Source: [Candidatus Thermochlorobacteriaceae] bacterium GBChlB (GTDB lineage: Bacteria; Bacteroidota; Chlorobiia; Chlorobiales; Thermochlorobacteraceae). Taken from it: a stretch of 51,504 nt of DNA. Location: positions 1 to 51,504 of the forward strand of contig JPGV01000033.1 in assembly GCA_000724175.1 (NCBI GenBank). Direction: 5' to 3'. Shown piece by piece: positions 45,116 to 51,504 of this stretch; position 1 is the stretch's first letter, and each line of letters opens with the position of its first letter. The notes below the pieces were generated by a model that ran no database searches, was not told where the DNA came from, and worked only from the letters and a program-made list of their open reading frames with translations. Position numbers and translations under genes: made by a program.

Positions 45116-48100
45116 ATGCGACACTTGCCTGCTCTTCTCGCCGTATTTTTCGCTGCGCTTTTTTCGCTCAGTTGCGCCAAAAAAGAATCGGACTTCCCAC
45201 CGTTTGAAGTCGGTCAGCTCGGCACACTGACCACCGAAGAAAAAGAGCCTGCGCTTGCAACCGACGACGTTCAGGTTATTTCTGCCGCGCCGATGGGCGA
45301 AGTCAACATCATCAATGAAGCCCTAACGGTGTCGCTTGTGTTCAATCAACCGATGGTCGTTGTTGATGATGCCTCGCAGAGCGCGTCGGAGAAAGGCATT
45401 ATTCAATTTTCACCGGCGATTAAAGGCAGTTATCGCTGGCTCGGCTCGCGGACGCTGCTGTTCACGCCAAAAGATACGCTACCCTTCTCCACCGTTTTTA
45501 CGGCAAAAGTCCCCAAGGAAACCAAGTCGCTGACGGGCAAGACGCTCGCCCAAGATTACACGTTCAGTTTCTCCACGCCGAAACTGCGCCCGACGGAACT
45601 GCGCCCAAGCTACGAGGTTTCTCTACAAGACGAGTTCATTTTGAAGTTCAATCAGCGCATCACGCCGGAGATTGTCAAGAAAATCTCGATAACAAACTCA
45701 AAGGGAGACGACGTGAAATTCGCCGCGCGCCTGCTCTCCTCTGCCGAGATGCAAAAGAAAATCGATGAGTATCGCAAGGACAATCGTTACAGCGAGTTGT
45801 ATCTGCTTCGCGGCAAGCCCGCTGATGAATTTCTCTTCATCAAGCCCACCGCGCTTGCCATCGGAGAAAACTATTCGGTTAAGTTCAACGACTCGCTCAA
45901 CACGCACACATTTCCATTTTCAACCCACAAAAAATTCGCCTACACCAGTAAATTGACGCAAGAGATAACGCCGGGCGAAGGGTTCTATGTGCAATTCTCG
46001 ACGCGCGTGAGCCGCAAAGACTTGCTGGCACACTTATCGTCCAACACGAAAATTGATTCGGCATATTTGCAATCCAACTCGGACACTTACGCATCGAGTT
46101 CGCACTACCTTTACTTTGGACTCAAAGCGGCTAAAACATACGAATTCACTATTTCAAAAAACCTTACCGATGTCTTTGGGTATAAGTTAGGAGACGACGT
46201 GAAGTTCACCGTCAAGGTCGGCGACTACCCCGCCAGCGCAGCGATTCCGACAGGCTACGGGCTGATTGAAAGCGACAACCCGTTTTTGGAAGTTCGCGGT
46301 ATGAACCAAGCCGACGCCGACCTTGAGCTTGCCTCGCTCTCTCAAGCCGACATGATGCGCTATGAACCATACAGCTACGACGAGAAAAGCTACGCCGGAC
46401 TTTCGTTCAAAAAAATTCCGGTTCAATTCGAGAATAAAAAGAACAAACTGAGCATCCAGAAAATTGATTTACGCGAGGTGCTCGGCGGCGCGTCGTCGGG
46501 CTTCGTGATGGCGCAACTGCGCACGTCGTATTACGACAGTTACGACAAACGCGAGCGGTTTTATTATCAACGCGCCTTATTGCAAATCTCGTCGATGGCG
46601 GTTACGATGAAAAGCTCTTCCGAAAACACGTTGGTGTTTGTTACGCGCCTAAAAGACGCTTCACCCGTTTCGGGCGCGACGGTCACGCTTTACAACGACA
46701 AAAAAGGAATATGGTCAGGCAAAACCGACGCACAAGGCATTGCCACGGCGGCGACGCTTTACGACGCGCCCACCTACGCCTTTGTTTCCAACGGTTCAGA
46801 GGTCGCTTACGCAGGAAGCAGTTTCAACGAAGGCATTCAGCCATATCGTTTTGAACTCACCGACGACTACGATGATTACAATGCGACCTCCGATGTGCGC
46901 GGCTCGATTTTTACGGAGCGCGGCTTATATCGCGCAGGCGAAACCGTTTATTTCAAAGGCACGCTGCGCGAGTTCAGCAAAAATGCGTGGCAAATTCCTA
47001 ACGATAAAAGTTACTTCCTTTCTGTCAAGAACAGCCGCGACGAAACGATTTACACACGCGCCGTTACGATTGACAGTCAATTCGGCTCGTTCTCCGATTC
47101 GGTCAAACTCCCCACCAACGCGCCGCTCGGCTTTTACACGATTTTGCTCAAAGACAATAAGGAAGGTTACACTTCAATCGCCAGAGAGAGTTTTCGAGTC
47201 GAGGCGTATCGTCCTACGACTTTTGGCGTGAAGGTCATTCCAATAACGAAATATGTTGTGCGTGGCGATATGCTGCAAGCCAACATCGAAGGCAGATACT
47301 TGTTTGGCGCGCCGATGTCGGGCGATAAAGCCACTTGGTCCATTCAGCGCGCGCCGCTTTCTGGTCTCTCCTTTGCCAATTACGACGGCTACGTTTGGCA
47401 ACAGTTAGGGTACTTCGAGCGCGACGACGACCGCACGACAGACTTTAACGCCAGCGGGTCGGGCAAACTCAACGATTTAGGTCTGCTTACGGTCTCGCAA
47501 AAAGTCGACATCAACACGAGCGAGCCGTCAATGCTCACGCTCGAAGCGGAGGTAACCTCTCCCTCGCGCCAAGCCCTCTCGGAACGCGCAGCAATTCAAT
47601 TCCACCCAGCGGAATTTTACATCGGACTCAAACCGAAAACAACCTTCTCGGAAGAAAACAAAATGCTGCCCGTTGATGTCGTTACCGTCAATCCCGAAGG
47701 CAAACCGCGCAGCGATAAAGTAACCGTCTTGCTCGTGCAGCGTCAATGGATTTCGGCAAAACGCGCCGGCGTCGGCGGTCGCTACGAATGGTTCTCGGAA
47801 AAACTCGATACAACGATTTTCAAACAAGAGGTCTCGACGAGCGACAAGTCGCCGACGTCAATCAGCGTGCCGCTCAAAGGCGCCGGGCTGTATTTCATTC
47901 GTGCCGAGGGCAAAGATTCCAAAGGCAATGTTGCCCGCAGCGACGCCTATGTCTATGCCTATGGCTCTGGCTACGCTGCATGGGAACGACGCGACGACGA
48001 CCGCATCGACATCACGCTCGATAAAAAACTCTATAAGCCCGGCGAAACCGCCTCGCTCTTGGTTCAATCGCCGTTTGAAACCTCGACCGCACTGCTCACC

Positions 48101-50815
48101 GTCGAGCGCGAAGGCATTATCGAGCATCGGCAGTTCGAGCTGAAAGGCACGGCGGCGGCGGTTCAACTCCCCGTCAAACCAGAGTATCTGCCTAATGCCT
48201 TTATTTCAATCATGCTCTTCAAAGGACGAACCAACGCACAACCGACGAGAGACGGCGACGCGGGCAAACCGTCGTTCAAAATCGGCTATGTCCAGTTGCC
48301 CGTCGATGTCGAAGGCAAACGCTTGAACGTCGCCGTGAAAACGAACAAAAAAGACTACCGAAATGGCGAAACGGTCGAGGTCGAGCTTCTGACAACCGAC
48401 ACCCAAGGAAAAGGCGTGCGCGGCGAAATCACGCTCGCGGCGGTCGATGCCGGCGTTCTGAACCTCATCGGCTACACCTTTCCAAATGTGTTCGAGCGGT
48501 TTTATTCCAAACGAAATTTACGTGTGCGCACCGCTGAAAGTTTGATTCACCTGATTGAGCAGCGCAACTACGGCGACAAAGGCGAAACGCGCGGTGGCGA
48601 CAAAGGCGGCGACGGCACAGGCGGATTCTCATTCCGAAAAGATTTCATCACCACGCCGTATTGGAATCCAAGCATCATCACCGACGCAAACGGCAAAGCA
48701 AAAATCACCTTCAAGTTGCCCGACAATCTCACCACCTTTCGGCTAATGGCGTTTGCACAAACCACCGATGCCATGTTCGGCAAAGGTCAAACGGACATTA
48801 TGACCAACCAACCGCTCACGCTCACCACCGCCCTTCCGCGCTTTGCACGCATCGGCGATAAATTCGAAGCAGGAGTTGTCGTAACAAATTACACCGACAA
48901 AAAAGCAAGCATCAAAGTCTCTGCAACGTCGAGCGGCATTAAGTTCATTGGCAACCCAACTGAATCGCTCTCGCTCGAGGCGGGCAAGTCGCAGGAAGTT
49001 CGATTCAAGTATGAAACCGAAGCCGAAGGCACAGCGACCTTCAAGTTCGCCGCCGAATCCGACGCGGGCAATAAAGACGCAGTGCAGATGTCTATTCCGA
49101 TTCAAACGCCCTACACCAAAGAAACACTCGCGCTCACTGGCTCGACCGAAGGCAGCCAAACTGAAATCGTGAAAATTCCGAAGGCAGTTTATCCGGGCGT
49201 CGGCGAGGTCTCGGCGCAGGCGGCATCAACTGCGCTCGTTGGCTTGCGCGAAGCGGTTCGCTATGTGTTTGAGTATCCTTATGGCTGCTTGGAGCAACGC
49301 TCGTCGGGCATTTTGCCGTATATCGTCGCCAATGATTTAATTCAAACTTTCCAGTTCAAAACGAAAGCAGATACGGCAAAGGGCGGCTATGTCGCGGTTG
49401 TCAACAAAACGCTGGCGGACTTTGAAAAATACATGGTGCCGTCAGGCGGCTTCGATTATTGGCCCCAACCGTATCGCCCCAGCGACTATGTGTCCGTCTA
49501 TGCGACTTACACGATGCTCATGGCGGAAAAACAAACATTCAAAGTTACGCCGTCCGTTCGCAACCACGGCATCGCCTACTTGAAGACCATTCTCCGAAAA
49601 AATCCGCAGGGCTTTTACGGCGAGTATCACGAGCGCATCGTCAAGGCTTACGCGCTCTATGTGCTTTCGCTCGCCGGCGAATTTGACAACAGCGTTGCCG
49701 AACAGCTTTACCAGCAGCGCGAAAAATTGCCGCTGGACTCGAAAGCCTATTTGATGCGGGCGATGGTCGCAAGCAGCGCATCGCCTAAATTAGCCTCGCT
49801 CGGCGGCGGCGCGGGCAGCAACAAATTTCAGCCGCGCATCGATGAACTTGCCCGCCAGCTGATGAATCTCGCCAAAGTTCAAAACGCAACGCTACACTTC
49901 GAAGACGGCTCGAAAGACGACTGGATTTGGACATTCAGCTCTCCCGTCAAAACTACCGCCATTGTTTTGCAATCGCTCACCGAAGCCGGCTACGGCAAAG
50001 ACATCGCCGATAAAGTCGTCGCATGGCTCTTGCAAGCCCAGCGCAACGGACGCTGGAAAACCACACAAGAAAACATCTTCGTGATGGACGCCTTGAACAC
50101 GTATTTCAGAACGTATGAAAACGTTACGCCCGACTTTAAAGCGAAAATGACGCTCGCCGCACAAACGCTTCTCGAGGAAACCTTCAAAGGGCGCTCGCTC
50201 AACGCAAAAGTCTTTACCGAAAGCCTCGATAAATTCGCCAAAGGCGACAACCTTTCGCTCACCATTTCCAAAGAAGGCACGGGAAAATTGTTCTACGGCG
50301 TGCGGCTCTCTTACTACCCAATGTATGCGCTCAAAGCCAAAGACAACGGCATCTCTGTTCTCAAAACCATTGAGCGCACGGCGCCCGACGCCCGCTTGAA
50401 AGGCGAATTTTCCGGCGGCGACATCGTGAAAATCACCCTTCGCATTGCGGTGGCAGACGAGTTGCACTTCGTTGCTGTCAACGACCCGCTTGCCGCAGGC
50501 ATGGAGGCGCTCAATCCCACCCTCAAAAATTCGCCGCGCATAGCCGCACGAAACGACGACGACGACAATTACGACAACGACGAGGATAATTACGACACCA
50601 ACTACTCATTTAATTTCATCGAACTGCGCGACGACCGCGTTACGCTTTTCGCCGAGCGGCTCTCGCTCGGCCTGCATACTTACACTTACTACGCACGAGC
50701 GACGACCTACGGCAATTTCGTCCTGCCGCCAAGCTACGCCGAAGAAATGTATTCACCCGAAGTCTTCGGCAGAACGGGAACGGAACGCATCAAGGTCTTA
50801 AATACAGGAAAATAA
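45116..50815 (+). CDS. Bacterial alpha-2-macroglobulin lipoprotein with thioester
   Basis: This is the largest gene of the window: 1899 residues. A lipoprotein signal (ALFSLSC, Cys 20) anchors it in the periplasm. The N-terminal part has Ig-like macroglobulin (MG) domains with the long Asp/Lys-rich surface regions, the middle has the bait-region neighbourhood (~1110-1180, rich in Gly/Asp/Lys), and the thioester domain has the canonical PYGCLEQRSSG motif (Cys 1391, Glu 1393, Gln 1394) followed by an alpha-toroid. The thioester is intact, so it should trap proteases covalently, guarding the cell wall when the outer membrane is breached; the neighbour pbpC repairs the wall. A Asp/Asn-rich stretch near 1805-1825 is unusual. 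Identification is secure. Confidence 0.95.
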   Translation: MRHLPALLAVFFAALFSLSCAKKESDFPPFEVGQLGTLTTEEKEPALATDDVQVISAAPMGEVNIINEALTVSLVFNQPMVVVDDASQSASEKGIIQFSPAIKGSYRWLGSRTLLFTPKDTLPFSTVFTAKVPKETKSLTGKTLAQDYTFSFSTPKLRPTELRPSYEVSLQDEFILKFNQRITPEIVKKISITNSKGDDVKFAARLLSSAEMQKKIDEYRKDNRYSELYLLRGKPADEFLFIKPTALAIGENYSVKFNDSLNTHTFPFSTHKKFAYTSKLTQEITPGEGFYVQFSTRVSRKDLLAHLSSNTKIDSAYLQSNSDTYASSSHYLYFGLKAAKTYEFTISKNLTDVFGYKLGDDVKFTVKVGDYPASAAIPTGYGLIESDNPFLEVRGMNQADADLELASLSQADMMRYEPYSYDEKSYAGLSFKKIPVQFENKKNKLSIQKIDLREVLGGASSGFVMAQLRTSYYDSYDKRERFYYQRALLQISSMAVTMKSSSENTLVFVTRLKDASPVSGATVTLYNDKKGIWSGKTDAQGIATAATLYDAPTYAFVSNGSEVAYAGSSFNEGIQPYRFELTDDYDDYNATSDVRGSIFTERGLYRAGETVYFKGTLREFSKNAWQIPNDKSYFLSVKNSRDETIYTRAVTIDSQFGSFSDSVKLPTNAPLGFYTILLKDNKEGYTSIARESFRVEAYRPTTFGVKVIPITKYVVRGDMLQANIEGRYLFGAPMSGDKATWSIQRAPLSGLSFANYDGYVWQQLGYFERDDDRTTDFNASGSGKLNDLGLLTVSQKVDINTSEPSMLTLEAEVTSPSRQALSERAAIQFHPAEFYIGLKPKTTFSEENKMLPVDVVTVNPEGKPRSDKVTVLLVQRQWISAKRAGVGGRYEWFSEKLDTTIFKQEVSTSDKSPTSISVPLKGAGLYFIRAEGKDSKGNVARSDAYVYAYGSGYAAWERRDDDRIDITLDKKLYKPGETASLLVQSPFETSTALLTVEREGIIEHRQFELKGTAAAVQLPVKPEYLPNAFISIMLFKGRTNAQPTRDGDAGKPSFKIGYVQLPVDVEGKRLNVAVKTNKKDYRNGETVEVELLTTDTQGKGVRGEITLAAVDAGVLNLIGYTFPNVFERFYSKRNLRVRTAESLIHLIEQRNYGDKGETRGGDKGGDGTGGFSFRKDFITTPYWNPSIITDANGKAKITFKLPDNLTTFRLMAFAQTTDAMFGKGQTDIMTNQPLTLTTALPRFARIGDKFEAGVVVTNYTDKKASIKVSATSSGIKFIGNPTESLSLEAGKSQEVRFKYETEAEGTATFKFAAESDAGNKDAVQMSIPIQTPYTKETLALTGSTEGSQTEIVKIPKAVYPGVGEVSAQAASTALVGLREAVRYVFEYPYGCLEQRSSGILPYIVANDLIQTFQFKTKADTAKGGYVAVVNKTLADFEKYMVPSGGFDYWPQPYRPSDYVSVYATYTMLMAEKQTFKVTPSVRNHGIAYLKTILRKNPQGFYGEYHERIVKAYALYVLSLAGEFDNSVAEQLYQQREKLPLDSKAYLMRAMVASSASPKLASLGGGAGSNKFQPRIDELARQLMNLAKVQNATLHFEDGSKDDWIWTFSSPVKTTAIVLQSLTEAGYGKDIADKVVAWLLQAQRNGRWKTTQENIFVMDALNTYFRTYENVTPDFKAKMTLAAQTLLEETFKGRSLNAKVFTESLDKFAKGDNLSLTISKEGTGKLFYGVRLSYYPMYALKAKDNGISVLKTIERTAPDARLKGEFSGGDIVKITLRIAVADELHFVAVNDPLAAGMEALNPTLKNSPRIAARNDDDDNYDNDEDNYDTNYSFNFIELRDDRVTLFAERLSLGLHTYTYYARATTYGNFVLPPSYAEEMYSPEVFGRTGTERIKVLNTGK

Positions 50816-51150
50816 CTTTCGCTCGCCAAACTCATCCGAGAGACGCTGGATTACAAGAAGCGCTGGTCGTGGGTTAAATATCTGAAATATCTGTTGTGTT
50901 GCTCTTTTAGGTTGTCTGGATGGCGTCCGTCGTGCGCGCTTCCGCCAATGACGACCGTTACAGCATCGTCCGCCTTGTCTGTCATTGCAAGCGACGCGAG
51001 GAATCCATTAAAAGCGTTGATGCTTCACGGCGTTCAGAATAAATTGCTTCTTGATTATTTAATTGCATGTTGCAAGTTATCTTTTTTTGCCTCTTTACAA
51101 ATGACTAATTGAATGTAGCTTTTTTTTTCAGTCTCAAACTCTGTGTAAAT
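50816..51150. other. Gene-free gap with one repeat unit
   Basis: This 335-bp gap carries one unit of the dispersed repeat (50981-51006) and becomes AT-rich from about 51020 on. No terminator with a T-run, RNA gene or supported frame is visible; a short frame here merely translates the repeat. Confidence 0.6.
50981..51006. repeat. Dispersed intergenic repeat, copy D (single unit)
   Basis: GTCATTGCAAGCGACGCGAGGAATCC matches the GTCATTC-type half of the other copies. No clear inverted partner lies next to it, so this looks like a solo or degenerate unit. Confidence 0.55.
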
Positions 51151-51493
51151 ATGATAGAGTCTAAGACCAAAGCAAACATAACTCCTGAGGAAAGAAAGTG
51201 GTGGCTTTCAGAAATAAACTCGTCGTTTATCGATTTTGCTAAATTCATGGGAGTTGTTCTGGGTGTTATTTATCTTTTAATAATGTTACTATTATGGGTA
51301 ATTAAAGAACCCGAAGATGATTTGTATGATTTTATACCAGTAGCAGTGATAGCGTTTGCTGTGCATTTTGGTGTTTACGTGTTTTTTTTTAGCACGGCCG
51401 GGGCTTGATGCGATTATTGAAAATTTAGAAGTTATCAAAGGAGATAAAATAGTGCTTGTGGGCAAGCCGACGAAGCTATACAGGGTAGTGTAA
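51151..51493 (+). pseudogene. Small two-span membrane protein, frameshifted at a poly-T run
   Basis: From the ATG at 51151 the sequence encodes a hydrophilic start (MIESKTKANITPEERKWW), a first membrane span (~25-49, VVLGVIYLLIMLLLWV) and a second (~60-80, IPVAVIAFAVHFGVYVFF). The frame then stops at 51408. If one T is removed from the nine-T run at 51382-51390, reading continues LARPGLDAIIENLEVIKGDK and IVLVGKPTKLYRVV to a TAA at 51491-51493, giving a ~113-residue protein. The tail's coherent composition makes a frameshift likely, whether a true lesion, phase variation at the T-run or a sequence error. The region is much more AT-rich than the rest of the window. I recognise no family. Confidence 0.55.
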
Positions 51494-51504
51494 CAGAGTT
51501 GTGT

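Noticed and set aside
50894-51112. Plus-strand frame of 72 codons after the macroglobulin gene
   Set aside because: It spans the repeat unit (SVIASDARNP) and has no other support.

Overview
The window (51.5 kb, about 50% GC) looks like chromosomal sequence from a bacterium of the Bacteroidota/Chlorobiota (FCB) group. A Chlorobi-type lineage such as the Chloroherpetonaceae is my best guess, but this is inference. Support comes from two large secreted proteins ending in type IX secretion (T9SS) sorting domains of the NYPNPFNP type, a HemX-HemA pair (C5 route to tetrapyrroles), an ExbB-ExbD-ExbD-TonB cluster, and several upstream regions carrying the Bacteroidota-like TAnnTTTG promoter core. No rRNA, tRNA, CRISPR array, phage or classical IS element was seen. 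Most of the window is housekeeping chromosome; accessory features are small.

Left part (1-5.4 kb, + strand): 3' part of sucC, a pyruvate kinase-like protein with an unusual layout, the bifunctional NAD(P)HX repair enzyme Nnr, and a DegT-family sugar aminotransferase. From 13.3 to 5.7 kb (- strand) lies an operon-like series: YbaB, a T9SS-exported BNR/Asp-box protein, a T9SS-exported sugar-dehydrogenase/propeller protein, an exported RidA-like protein lacking the family's catalytic Arg, and a small lipoprotein. A 0.3-kb element with perfect 14-bp inverted ends enclosing a broken four-helix-bundle gene separates this from a phosphohexomutase, a stand-alone transketolase C-terminal subunit, a class III cyclase, leucyl aminopeptidase, an NrnA-like DHH phosphoesterase and TypA/BipA (13.6-22.4 kb, - strand).

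Middle part: HemX-like CcsA protein and HemA (+), a two-component-like protein that has lost all signalling residues (-), RluD and a lipoprotein hydrolase (+, GTGA overlap), the tonB cluster (-, closed by an intrinsic terminator), and hrcA-grpE-dnaJ (-, closed by another). A 1049-residue secreted VPS10/sortilin-like propeller follows (-), also with a terminator.

Right part (38.3-51.5 kb, + strand): an adenylate-kinase-like gene broken by two frameshifts, a TakP-type TRAP transporter (binding lipoprotein, small and large membrane subunits), penicillin-binding protein 1C with its usual partner, a thioester-containing alpha-2-macroglobulin lipoprotein, and an AT-rich tail with a small membrane protein broken at a poly-T run. 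A dispersed palindromic repeat (GTCATTC...GAATCC type) occupies four intergenic gaps. The most useful leads are the inverted-repeat element, the disrupted kinase-like gene, the fully degenerate kinase/receiver protein and the exported, Arg-less RidA protein coupled to a T9SS cargo gene.
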